This document shows, one piece after another, positions 8,213-15,217 of a stretch of DNA of 18,469 nt. The stretch is from the NCBI GenBank assembly GCA_964354135.1, contig CAYGZA010000100.1, positions 1 to 18,469 of the forward strand, in the 5' to 3' direction. Source of the stretch: CAYGZA01 sp964354135. GTDB lineage: Bacteria; Planctomycetota; Planctomycetia; Pirellulales; Thermoguttaceae. How positions within the stretch are numbered: position 1 is the first letter of the stretch; each line of letters starts with the position of its first letter. The notes under the pieces are model-generated. The model worked only from the letters and a program-made list of their open reading frames with translations, was not told the origin of the DNA and did no database searches. The translations under genes were made by a program, and so were the position numbers.

Positions 8213-8401
8213 CTATCGGACGCAGGCAACGGGGGGCGATTGCCCGTGAATTCGCCGGTGCAACTCCGCACGGTGGATGGGCACCGCCACCGGGCACTCG
8301 AAGCTGAGCCTCACTCGGCTGCCCTTCACTTCCACCACGGTTACGGTGATCGTGTCGCCGATGACGATCTGCTCCCCGCGCTTGCGACTTAGTACGAGCA
8401 C
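8213..8401 (-). CDS. csrA: Carbon storage regulator, translational regulator
   Basis: A 62-residue CsrA/RsmA-type RNA-binding protein, which normally binds GGA-containing hairpins in mRNA leaders as a dimer to block or alter translation. The canonical N-terminus MLVLSRKRGEQIVIGDTITV is complete, the VRLSFE strand follows, and the RNA-contacting VPIHRAEL (V-x-x-HR-x-E) motif is near residues 40-47. The C-terminal dozen residues are unconserved. The start is GTG, 8 bases after a consensus AGGAGG (plus-strand 8410-8415). No fliW or flagellin gene adjoins it. A promoter with near-consensus boxes is visible at 8475-8502. Confidence 0.95.
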   Translation of the reverse strand: MLVLSRKRGEQIVIGDTITVTVVEVKGSRVRLSFECPVAVPIHRAELHRRIHGQSPPVACVR

Positions 8402-8474
8402 GACTTGGTCCTCCTGACGAAACGCGAATCCTGGGTCACGTAGATTACGCCATTTTTATCTAGCTCAATTGACG

Positions 8475-8502
8475 ATAATAGCCTTTCCTTCCAGGCGGTC
8501 AA
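8475..8502 (-). promoter_or_regulatory. Predicted sigma70-type promoter of csrA
   Basis: On the minus strand, TTGACC (8497-8502, 5/6) is followed after 16 bases by TATTAT (8475-8480, 5/6), in the only AT-rich patch of the intergenic region. The predicted start near 8468 gives a leader of about 66 bases containing the AGGAGG of csrA. Because csrA relatives commonly regulate GGA-bearing leaders, including their own, this leader could be autoregulated; that is inference. Confidence 0.6.
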
Positions 8503-8605
8503 GGGCAATTCCTCGGAGACGACTCTCCGACCGCGACTGACGCCGACGAGCACCTTCGTCGGCAAGATGCGAGTACTGGGGTAACTGGCGAGGTCTCCGG
8601 CCCGC

Positions 8606-8634
8606 TTGACCGACCGTTTCCGGCGCGATACAGT
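8606..8634 (+). promoter_or_regulatory. Predicted promoter of the UROD-family gene
   Basis: TTGACC (8606-8611, 5/6) and TACAGT (8629-8634, 4/6) are separated by 17 bases. The expected start near 8641 would give a leader of about 41 bases to the ATG at 8682. It is divergent from the csrA promoter, about 100 bases away. Confidence 0.5.
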
Positions 8635-8681
8635 CGCCCAGCGTAGCCCCAAGACAGCCGTCGAAGCAAGGGATCAACCCT

Positions 8682-9731
8682 ATGGCCTACGAAGGAGTCC
8701 TGGACGATGTTCGCCGCGCAGTCGCCCTGGAAAGGCCGGCGCGGCTGCCGGTCTTCGCCCACAGCGAGGAACTGGACGTCAAGTGGCACGGCAAGTACAC
8801 CTACGAAGCGGTCTGCCGGGACGGCTCCAAGATGGCCGAGGTCTGGATCGCGGCCATTGAGGAGTTCGACTACGACTGGGCCTGGCTCCAGGTGGACGAC
8901 TGCTTCGAGTTCGAGCCGCTGGGCGTCGGCACGCACGGCGAAGGCAACATCCTCCGGGCCACCAAAGACTATCTGCCCGCCACCGAGGCCACGCTCGACC
9001 GGCTCCGCCTGCCCGACCCGAGCCAAGACGGCCGGATGCCGGAGAAGCTCAAGGCCCTGCGCCTCGTGCGCGAGCATTTCGGCGACCGGGTCCTGATCGA
9101 GGGGAGCTGCGCGGCGCCCTACAGCTCGGTGGGGCTCCTCTTCGGCCTGGAAGAGACGATGGTTCTAGCCCTCACCGAGCCCGATCTGCTGGCCCGGGCG
9201 TGCGCGTTCTTCGTCGAGCTTCAGGCCCGCTGGATCGAGGCCCAGGTCCGCGCCGGGGCCCATGCCGTCTGGTTGGGCGACTGCAATGCCTTCTCGGGGA
9301 TGCTCTCCCTGGAGCAATACCGCCGGTTTGCCTTGCCGGCGTGCAAGCGGCTGGTCCAGCGGGCCCACCAGTGCGGCGCCATCGTCCACCTGCACAACAG
9401 CGAGATCCTCGTCCCGTATCTCCTGGCCGAAGTCGAGACCGGGGCGGACATCGTCAACTGCGGCCCCGCGGCCGACCTTGGCGAGGTGCAGGCGGCGCTG
9501 GCCGGCAAGTGTTGCACCAGCGGCAATCTGGATCCGATCGGCGTCCTCTTCCGCGGCACCACGGAAGAGGTTGCCCGCGAGGCCGAGCGGATCGCCCGCA
9601 TCGGCTACTCGCAGGGCGGGTACCTTTTCAACACCGGCGAGATGAACCCCCGCGACACGCCGGTGGAGAACATGAGGGCGATGATCGCGGCGGTGCGGGA
9701 AACGAGCCGGGCGATGGCTGCCGAGGGATGA
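8682..9731 (+). CDS. Uroporphyrinogen decarboxylase-family protein, MtaA/CmuA-like
   Basis: A 349-residue TIM-barrel protein of the UROD superfamily. Family features are the C-terminal GNLDP (281-285), the G-T-T-E-E-V helix, and GGYLFNTGEMNPRDTPVENM (about 322-341), which corresponds to the substrate-cavity region of UROD/MtaA proteins. The N-terminal Q-A-G-R-Y arginine signature of true HemE is absent, so haem synthesis is unlikely. Such relatives are usually corrinoid- or cobalamin-linked methyltransferases acting on small methylated substrates in the cytoplasm. Candidate metal ligands are H236/H238 (IVHLHNSE) and C260 (NCGP), rather than the usual H-x-C arrangement. AAGGG lies nine bases before the ATG. 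The gene stands alone, with no corrinoid protein or activator nearby, and its substrate is unknown. Confidence 0.8.
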   Translation: MAYEGVLDDVRRAVALERPARLPVFAHSEELDVKWHGKYTYEAVCRDGSKMAEVWIAAIEEFDYDWAWLQVDDCFEFEPLGVGTHGEGNILRATKDYLPATEATLDRLRLPDPSQDGRMPEKLKALRLVREHFGDRVLIEGSCAAPYSSVGLLFGLEETMVLALTEPDLLARACAFFVELQARWIEAQVRAGAHAVWLGDCNAFSGMLSLEQYRRFALPACKRLVQRAHQCGAIVHLHNSEILVPYLLAEVETGADIVNCGPAADLGEVQAALAGKCCTSGNLDPIGVLFRGTTEEVAREAERIARIGYSQGGYLFNTGEMNPRDTPVENMRAMIAAVRETSRAMAAEG

Positions 9732-9762
9732 GCGTGGTCGGTCACAGCGGACGGTGCCCCAG

Positions 9763-9793
9763 GACTTCCGAAGTCTCGGAGACTTCGGAAGTC
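9763..9793. terminator. Perfect 15-bp inverted repeat between convergent genes
   Basis: The arm GACTTCCGAAGTCTC (9763-9777) is matched by its exact reverse complement at 9779-9793, with a single base between. It sits between the stop of the UROD-family gene (9731) and the stop of the TerB-like gene (9819), the right place for a bidirectional terminator. There is no T-tract on either side, and each arm is itself nearly palindromic (ACTTC-C-GAAGT), so it may instead be a dispersed repeat or a protein-binding site. Confidence 0.6.
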
Positions 9794-9818
9794 TCTGCGG
9801 CGGCTCGGCCGTTCCGCC

Positions 9819-10226
9819 CTACCGGCCCCCGACGTCCCACGCGGTGGGATGGGCCTGAAACGCCTCTTCGCAGAGCGCGTCGAACTCGGGGGTCGTCTTT
9901 CTTGCCTTGCGCCGCAGCTTGCGCAGGAAATCTATCTCGCGGTCCCGGACCTGGTGGTCGGAGTAGACCATTTTCAGGAGGTAGAACTGCCCGCTGGGCA
10001 AGACCTGGCCGTCGGCTAGCATGACTTCTTCAAGGACCTCGAAGAACAGCTCCTCGAAGGCAGGGCAATACCCCCGGGCTTCACAGTACAGTTCCACCAG
10101 GAGCTTGACGTCGTCCAGATCGAGATCCCCGTCTCGATACAGATACTCGCGGATCAGGGGGACTTCGGCGTCGTCAATCCTTCTGTCGGCCAAAGTCGAG
10201 GACAAGAACTCGTAAAGACTGCTCAC
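9819..10226 (-). CDS. TerB-like small acidic protein with internal duplication
   Basis: A 135-residue cytoplasmic protein, read from GTG 10226 with GGAG about 8 bases upstream. The frame stays open far upstream on the minus strand, but that part lies opposite rmuC and is not coding. Two helical acidic repeats align without gaps at an offset of 58 residues: A13-D14, I17, Y30, D32, L35, D39-V40, L43, L46 match A71-D72, V75, Y88, D90, V93, E97-I98, L101, L104. The A-D-G-x-[IV] start and paired acidic residues resemble TerB/DjlA-N metal-binding domains. TerB is associated with tellurite and stress resistance, but no other ter genes are present, so the role is open. It is divergent from rmuC. Confidence 0.65.
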   Translation of the reverse strand: MSSLYEFLSSTLADRRIDDAEVPLIREYLYRDGDLDLDDVKLLVELYCEARGYCPAFEELFFEVLEEVMLADGQVLPSGQFYLLKMVYSDHQVRDREIDFLRKLRRKARKTTPEFDALCEEAFQAHPTAWDVGGR

Positions 10227-10541
10227 GGGGTTTCTCCACAAAGGGCCCGGTTCGCCGGCCGACCTGCCGGCCGGGCGGCCCGCCGGGCCGGCTCGGCAAG
10301 AGACGCTCCAATCGCTACCTTCGGCGCATTCCGACGCTGCCGGCAGGTTCCGGCACCAGAGATACTCTACGTCATTCCCGGGTGACCTGCCGGGCCGAGC
10401 GGAAAACGCGAGTTTGGCAACCAGAAGTGCGGGTCGGCAGGAGCCACGCCCTCCCGGGCTCCTCGAGGATCCGATAGAATGGTCGCCGGGGCCTTCGCGG
10501 GCGTCAGGGTCCGATGCTCGTCTGAAGCTGGAGCCGTGGCA
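10227..10541. other. Divergent intergenic region between TerB-like gene and rmuC
   Basis: There is no gene here. It contains a very GC-rich inverted repeat (7-bp arms GCCGGCC at 10266-10272 and GGCCGGC at 10286-10292) on the TerB-like side, the second copy of the GC-rich dispersed repeat at 10434-10457, and TAGAAT at 10475-10480, a possible -10 box for rmuC without a convincing -35. Confidence 0.5.
10434..10457. repeat. Intergenic GC-rich repeat, copy 2
   Basis: CGGCAGGAGCC-a-CGCCCTCCCGG matches the copy at 23-48 with one change. Flanking bases differ, so the shared unit is short. It lies about 85 bases upstream of rmuC. Confidence 0.6.
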
Positions 10542-11972
10542 ATGGGCAATTGGGAACCAGTTCTCTTGGCGTTCGTCGGGCTGGCCGCGGGCGCTCTGGC
10601 GGCATGGCTCGTGATGCGGGCGGCGGCCCGGCACGAGTACCAGCGCGGCAAGAGCGAGGGGGAGGCAGAGCGGGCCGCCCTGAGCGAGCGGGTTATCGCG
10701 CGCCAGCAGGCCATGGATGACCTGACCGCCAGGCTTGAACAACTCCAGCAGCAGGCCCGGGAAGCCCAGGCTCGCGAGGCCCATCTGAGCGCCAAGGCCA
10801 CCGAGCTTGCGACGACGCTCGGCCAGGAGCGCAAACAGGCCGAGGAGAAGCTGGCCGTGATCAACGAGGCCCAGCGAAAACTGGCCGACGCGTTCAAGGC
10901 CCTGGCCGCCGAAGCGCTCAAGAGCAACAACCAGTCGTTCCTGGAGCTGGCGAAGGCCACGTTGGAGACGTTCCAGGAAGCCGCCAAAGGCGACCTGGAA
11001 AAACGTCAGCAGGCCATCCAGGAGCTGGTCAAGCCGGTCAAAGAGTCCCTGGACAAGGTGGACGCCAAGATCAACGAGCTCGAAAAGACCCGGGCCGGCG
11101 CGTACCAGGGCCTCACCGAGCAGGTCCGGTCTCTCATGGAGACTGAGCGCCAGCTTCAATCCACAACCTCGAACCTGGTCAAGGCCCTCCGAACGCCCCA
11201 AGTCCGCGGCCGGTGGGGCGAGATCCAACTGAAGCGGGTGGTCGAGATGGCCGGAATGCTCGACCACTGCGACTTCAAAGAGCAACTGAGTACCGAGACG
11301 GAGGAGGGGCGGCTCCGTCCGGATCTGGTCGTTCATCTTCCCGGCCCAAGGCACATCGTCGTGGACTCTAAGGTGCCGCTCCTCGCCTACCTGGAGGCCA
11401 TCGAGGCCCAGGACGACGACATCCGGAAGGCTAAGCTCCAGGAACATGCCCGGCAGGTCCGCACCCACATCACCAACCTGAGCAGGAAATCCTACTTCGA
11501 GCAGTTCGAATCTGCTCCGGACTTTGTTGTGCTCTTCCTTCCCGGTGACGTGTTCTACGCAGCGGCGTTGGAGCATGATCCAGCCCTGATCGAGTTTGGC
11601 GTCGGGTCCAACGTGCTCATTGCGACGCCCATGACGCTCATCGGTCTATTGCGTGCCGTCGCCTGCGGCTGGGGGGAGAGACGACTGGCCGACAGCGCCA
11701 AGGAAATCAGCAATCTGGGCCGCGACCTTTACAAGCGGCTATCCGACATGGGCGGGCATATCGCCAAGGTCGGCAGGAGTCTTGACCAGGCGACCGAGGC
11801 CTACAACAAGGCCGTCGCGTCGCTGGAATCGAGAGTCCTGGTGAGCGCCAGGAAGTTCAGGGACTTGGGCATCTCAGCCGGGGAGACCGAAATCGAAGAG
11901 CTGCCCCCTGTGGAGGTCTCCCCTCGGGCACTCCAGGCCCCGGAAATGTCCCCGGTCGATAACGACCTGTAG
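10542..11972 (+). CDS. rmuC: DNA recombination protein RmuC
   Basis: 476 residues from ATG 10542, which has GGAG 8 bases upstream; an in-frame ATG at 10479 would add 21 residues with no site. A single N-terminal membrane helix (about 7-27) is followed by a long Gln/Glu/Ala-rich coiled coil (about 35-185) and the RmuC nuclease-like domain (about 195-440). That domain contains LRTPQVRGRWGEIQLKRVVE (206-225), VVDSKVPL (263-270), FLPGDVFYAAAL and ATPMTLIGLLRAVACGWGE (about 341-359). This is the standard family architecture and length. RmuC limits inversion-type recombination at short inverted repeats in E. coli and is implicated in anti-phage defence in some reports. Its last 99 bases overlap the convergent peptidase-like gene. 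Confidence 0.94.
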   Translation: MGNWEPVLLAFVGLAAGALAAWLVMRAAARHEYQRGKSEGEAERAALSERVIARQQAMDDLTARLEQLQQQAREAQAREAHLSAKATELATTLGQERKQAEEKLAVINEAQRKLADAFKALAAEALKSNNQSFLELAKATLETFQEAAKGDLEKRQQAIQELVKPVKESLDKVDAKINELEKTRAGAYQGLTEQVRSLMETERQLQSTTSNLVKALRTPQVRGRWGEIQLKRVVEMAGMLDHCDFKEQLSTETEEGRLRPDLVVHLPGPRHIVVDSKVPLLAYLEAIEAQDDDIRKAKLQEHARQVRTHITNLSRKSYFEQFESAPDFVVLFLPGDVFYAAALEHDPALIEFGVGSNVLIATPMTLIGLLRAVACGWGERRLADSAKEISNLGRDLYKRLSDMGGHIAKVGRSLDQATEAYNKAVASLESRVLVSARKFRDLGISAGETEIEELPPVEVSPRALQAPEMSPVDNDL

Positions 11973-12911
11973 AAAGCGGAGTTGCACCGCCCAGGCCCGA
12001 AAATCACGATCCAGGTCGCTCCAGGAGCGGCACGCCAGGAGCCGCCGCAGGGTCTCGGCGCTGCTCGGATCGGCTCGTGCCCGGGCACGAGAATGCCGGT
12101 AGCACTCCCCCAAGAGACCCCGGCCTTGAAGGTACATGCAGAGGTACCGGGCATAGGCGTAGGCAAGTCCCCGCTCAACGCGGCTGAAAGCCCCGTCTTC
12201 CAGGAACGTTTTCAGAGGAGGGAGCCTTTGTCGGCGGATGGCCTCCTGGAGCAGCGGAAGCCGCCAGTTCACTAGCCCGTCGATCCCAGAGCCGTCGCTG
12301 CGAAGGCACCCATCCTCGTGAAGAGCGGCAAGCCCCTCGCTGAGCCACTGCGGTGCCTCGGGGAAATCGAAGGCCATCAGGGCGTGCGTCAGCTCGTGAA
12401 GCAGGCCGCTCTCGCCCCGGCCGAGGTTCACCATCAACGTCCGCAGGTGCGGCCGATAGTAGCCGTACGCGGAGACATTCTCCTCGCCCCAAAGCCGCCG
12501 GGCACATTCGCGGTAACTCGGCTCGTCTCCGAAGACCAGAACGGTGATCGGCTCGTCCGGGGAGACGTGGCGGAAGTACTGGGCGGTCATGGCCCTGGCG
12601 GCCGGGGCAATCGACCGGCAGAACAACCGGTCCAACTCGGCTTCGGCCCTCTCTCCGGCAACCACAAACGGCGGCCGCACGATGGCGTGGGCGTTCGGTC
12701 CGAGCTGCTGCACGACCCAAGACGCCGTGCGGCCGCAGGCTGCCTTCAGTTCGGCGATTCCGCGAGACGGCAGCCTCTCCGGGAGCCGGGCCGGATCGCC
12801 GACCGAGGTAGCGGGGCCCCTCCAAGAGCGGACACCCCATACCGTCAACACCGCGAGCAGCACGGTGCCGGATATGCCCCGTAGCAACATTCCAAAGGGG
12901 GGGATGACCAT
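11874..12911 (-). CDS. Membrane-anchored HExxH metallopeptidase-like protein
   Basis: A 345-residue protein with one N-terminal hydrophobic helix (about 8-27), so probably anchored with an extracytoplasmic domain. The zinc motif is H172-E-L-T-H176, and the third ligand is likely E192 in WLSEGLAALHED, the gluzincin / peptidase MA-like arrangement seen in DUF1570-type planctomycete proteins. VLVFGDEPSYRECARRLWG and YYRPHLRTLMVNL match the upstream strand pattern of that family. The start may be ATG 12911 or ATG 12890; neither has a strong ribosome site. The last 33 residues lie opposite the rmuC 3' end and look like an unselected tail. A lipoprotein gene lies 106 bases upstream on the same strand. 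The substrate is unknown. Confidence 0.75.
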   Translation of the reverse strand: MVIPPFGMLLRGISGTVLLAVLTVWGVRSWRGPATSVGDPARLPERLPSRGIAELKAACGRTASWVVQQLGPNAHAIVRPPFVVAGERAEAELDRLFCRSIAPAARAMTAQYFRHVSPDEPITVLVFGDEPSYRECARRLWGEENVSAYGYYRPHLRTLMVNLGRGESGLLHELTHALMAFDFPEAPQWLSEGLAALHEDGCLRSDGSGIDGLVNWRLPLLQEAIRRQRLPPLKTFLEDGAFSRVERGLAYAYARYLCMYLQGRGLLGECYRHSRARARADPSSAETLRRLLACRSWSDLDRDFRAWAVQLRFLQVVIDRGHFRGLECPRGDLHRGQLFDFGLPG

Positions 12912-13017
12912 CGCCCAACGCCACGATCGGCGGGCCGGACCTCAGCGGCAAGAGCCTCGATGCGAGGATTCTCCGGCACTGGCGGTCGCTTGGCAAGGAG
13001 CCGCCAGCCCAGAATCG

Positions 13018-13371
13018 TCAGCGTTGCCCGTCGGCCGGAGCGGGCGCTGGGCCCGTCCTGGGGGCCGACTTGCTCGGCCTCCAACCTGCGGGGCGAGGAG
13101 GTGTTGCCACGGGCGCCGGGGTGGGCTCGATCGGCCCTTCCACTTCGCCCTCGATGACGGACGAGACCTCCCCGGCGACCGCTTCGGCACCCGCCGGCAC
13201 GACCACACCCTCGGACAAGATCGAGCCTTCCCGGACATTCGACAGGCACTGTCCGGGAGAGCCTCCGGCAAACGTCGGGCCGCACTCATCGTAAGGGTGA
13301 GCGCACATCGTGCATCCGGCCGTCGTAACCACCAGACATAGACAAAGCCACGTTAGCGCTGCGCGAGACAT
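13018..13371 (-). CDS. Small lipoprotein with Y-D-x-C-G-P-x-F motif
   Basis: 117 residues from ATG 13371; the frame stays open upstream, but a lipoprotein signal begins exactly here. The signal (MSRAALTWLCLCLVV) ends in a lipobox T-T-A-G-C with Cys20 as the acylation site. The mature protein begins with a Cys-rich head, HPYDECGPTFAGG...QCLSN, followed by G-S-I-L-S, a pattern I remember from many short planctomycete lipoproteins. The rest is low-complexity Pro/Ala with an acidic stretch (IEGEVEGPIEPTPAP). It is probably an envelope protein of unknown function. The peptidase-like gene follows on the same strand 106 bases downstream and might be co-transcribed. Confidence 0.7.
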   Translation of the reverse strand: MSRAALTWLCLCLVVTTAGCTMCAHPYDECGPTFAGGSPGQCLSNVREGSILSEGVVVPAGAEAVAGEVSSVIEGEVEGPIEPTPAPVATPPRPAGWRPSKSAPRTGPAPAPADGQR

Positions 13372-13718
13372 CGGATCGACCTTTTCCAGGTTTCGCTGGA
13401 CGTGCCAGTTTCCCACTAGGCAGGGGCTCAAAGCCCGCGCCCGCGATTGGCCTTGGGACGAACGTCCGAGACGAGGGCCCCTGTTGCGAGATAAGCGCCT
13501 GAATTCATCGTGTAACGACGAACTCGCGACGGGATCTTCGGCCAAAACAGCGGGAGAGCCCGAGTCTTTTTTCGGAATTCTTCTCGTATCCTTCTTCTGT
13601 TGCGCATATCCCCCATGTTCTCTTTCGTGGCAGTCCGCGGGGGCTTCGCTGTCTCACGTGGCGACCGGAACGGCCCAACACAGGTGCATCGAGCCGAGAA
13701 AACGGGCAAGTCGCAGAG

Positions 13719-13820
13719 CCCGGATTATTCGTGGACAGCAAGAGTAGCACAGGCATCTTGCCTGTGTTGCCTAAACGGCCGGCTGGAAGCATGCCCTACG
13801 ACGTCGATGAATAATCCGGG
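13719..13820. repeat. 102-bp element with 12-bp inverted ends and inner hairpin
   Basis: CCCGGATTATTC (13719-13730) and its exact reverse complement (13809-13820) bound the unit. Inside is CACAGGCA-TCT-TGCCTGTG (13748-13766), an 8-bp stem with a 3-base loop, the sister of the hairpin at 8110-8126. The layout resembles a non-coding MITE-like or REP-like element; no transposase is nearby. Confidence 0.6.
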
Positions 13821-13865
13821 AGAGAGGGTTCCCGTCATAAGATGAGTAACCAAGTCAAGAAACGC

Positions 13866-13893
13866 GAGCCGGACCCAACTTTGGGTCCGGCTC
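13866..13893 (-). terminator. Rho-independent-like terminator of the Cys-rich gene
   Basis: GAGCCGGACCCA and TGGGTCCGGCTC form a perfect 12-bp stem with a 4-base loop. On the minus strand it is followed by CGCGTTTCTTG, a weak T-tract. It lies about 125 bases past the stop of the Cys-rich gene and is the best terminator in the window. Confidence 0.7.
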
Positions 13894-14017
13894 ATGAAGC
13901 ACTCGCATGGCCAAAGGCACCAACAGGGGAGGTCACCCGTTGGCCACACCGATTCGATCCCGGGCGAACACCGTAGCTAAACGGGCTTCGTCCGGGGACA
14001 GGTTCAATCACCCACAC

Positions 14018-14692
14018 CTAGGCCTTGGGCGGTGCGGGGGGGGCAGCGGGGGCCGGCGCCGGCGGGGCGGCCGGGGCCGCCTTCGGAGCCGCAGCCGGGC
14101 CGGCAGCCTTGGCCGGACCGGCCGGAGCGCATGCTACCTCAGCAGCGCAGCAGGTCTTCGCGCGGCAGTGAACCCGGCGGCACTTCGGAGCGCACGTGTC
14201 CGGAGCACAAGTCTTCGGAGCACAAGTCTTTGGAGCGCAGGTCTTCGGAGCGCAAGTCTTCGGCTCGCAAGTGTCCGCAGACGCCCTGAGCCGGGCCAGC
14301 AGACCGCTGCGCTTCGGAGCGCAGGTGTCCGGAGCGCAGGTCTTCGGAGCGCACGTGGGCGCCGGGGCGCACACCTTGGGCGCCGGGGCGCAAGGCTTCG
14401 GAGCCGCCGGAGCGCAGGTCCTCGGAGCGCAGGTCTTCGGAGCGCAGGTCTTGGGTGCGCAAGTCTTCGGCTCGCAGGTGTCCGCCTTTGCCCGGTGCAA
14501 CAGGCCGCAGCGCTTCGGAGCGCAGGTGTCCGGAGCGCAGGTCTTCGGCGCGCAGGTCGCCGGAGCACAGGCCTTCGGAGCACAAGTGTCCGGAGCACAG
14601 GTCTTGGCCCGCAGCAGCCCGGCTTCCGCGGTCAGTGCGATAGCCAGCATCGCGACGAAGGCCGCGACGCCAATCAGATGGGTACGTTTCAT
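14018..14692 (-). CDS. Secreted Cys/Pro-rich repeat protein
   Basis: A 224-residue protein whose ATG follows GGAGG by 8 bases. A clear Sec signal (KRTHLIGVAAFVAMLAIALTAEA) predicts cleavage after about residue 24. Residues 30-175 are built from the pentapeptide T-C-A-P-[KD], about two dozen units, with some 28 cysteines in total. A larger repeat is visible too: a CAPDTCAPKR-GLL-x-R-x-x-A-x-x-DTCEPKTCAP block occurs near 54-80 and again near 119-150. After a short CRRVHCRAKTCC segment, the last 35 residues are Ala/Pro only. Regularly spaced Cys and Pro suggest a disulfide-linked extended envelope or wall component; planctomycetes were classically described as having Cys/Pro-rich proteinaceous walls. 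The role is inference, but the reading frame is secure. The lipoprotein at 15218 is on the same strand but far upstream. Confidence 0.82.
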   Translation of the reverse strand: MKRTHLIGVAAFVAMLAIALTAEAGLLRAKTCAPDTCAPKACAPATCAPKTCAPDTCAPKRCGLLHRAKADTCEPKTCAPKTCAPKTCAPRTCAPAAPKPCAPAPKVCAPAPTCAPKTCAPDTCAPKRSGLLARLRASADTCEPKTCAPKTCAPKTCAPKTCAPDTCAPKCRRVHCRAKTCCAAEVACAPAGPAKAAGPAAAPKAAPAAPPAPAPAAPPAPPKA

Positions 14693-15217
14693 TCAGACAT
14701 CCTCCAATTAACAGGTACCGTAGCGTTTGAGGATTCGCAGTCTTGCCGTCATCGTGTTGTCGCTCCCCTGCCTTGACGGCCAGGACGGGGGAGACGGTTA
14801 AACATAGGTTGCCGTGCAGCGGCCGGAATCGTGCGACTTCCCTGTTCAAGTCGGCGGTTTCTTCCGGTCGTACGGATTGCACAGCCTAGAACGTTAAGCT
14901 AGCACGCTCGATTTCGTTGTCAAGCGGGGAGGAGCTACAAAATATGCGTCCTAGGGCGATCCGGTGCTCTGGGAATTGTACATGGTCTGCCAAGAAAGAA
15001 ACGGCAGAAATCCCCCATCGGAATGGTACGACGGACGCATAAGAATGCCCCCGTCTGGGGGTGCAAGGCGACAGGGACAGCTAATCTGCTGGCTGTCAAC
15101 GCCCTGGCGCCGCGACTCTCAGAACCGGCTCTCCGGAACGCGGCACGGGAGAAAGAGACGCATTTCCCCCATTACTGGGTGGGAACTGAGAGCCTCAGCG
15201 GCGTCTCCGATTGCGCC
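14693..15217. other. Long leader/intergenic region upstream of Cys-rich gene
   Basis: There is no gene in these 525 bases. 14693-14890 is the likely untranslated leader of the Cys-rich gene. 14896-14923 carries its predicted promoter. Further right, CCCCC-GTCT-GGGGG (15048-15061) is a small hairpin about 157 bases past the stop of the lipoprotein at 15218; it has no T-tract, so a terminator role is doubtful. Confidence 0.5.
14896..14923 (-). promoter_or_regulatory. Predicted promoter of the Cys-rich protein gene
   Basis: On the minus strand a consensus TTGACA (14918-14923) is followed after 16 bases by TAGCTT (14896-14901, 3/6). A start near 14889 would give an unusually long leader of about 195 bases. 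The perfect -35 in an AT-richer patch supports it; the -10 is poor. Confidence 0.45.

Larger units (their letters stand above)
13372..14017. other. Long intergenic region with repeat element and terminator
   Basis: I see no credible gene in these 646 bases. 13400-13700 is visibly AT-richer than the surroundings and holds no recognisable motif; short frames there show no family features. 13719-13820 is a repeat element bounded by inverted repeats, and 13866-13893 is a strong hairpin; both are listed separately. Confidence 0.6.

Noticed and set aside
8389..8652. An 87-codon minus-strand frame just upstream of csrA
   Set aside because: The csrA promoter (8475-8502) lies inside it, the DNA there is AT-rich like a regulatory region, and no family was recognised.
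10227..11576. Upstream extension of the TerB-like frame
   Set aside because: The frame stays open but lies opposite rmuC; the GTG at 10226 has a ribosome site and starts the conserved repeat.
14170..14620. Regular repeats resembling a CRISPR array
   Set aside because: Repeat units are about 15 bases, contiguous and in frame as T-C-A-P-K codons, with no unique spacers.
13907..14776. Plus-strand frames reading as R-S-A-G-L or G-A-Q-V-F repeats
   Set aside because: These are antisense translations of the T-C-A-P-K repeat DNA; the minus strand has the signal peptide and a good ribosome site.
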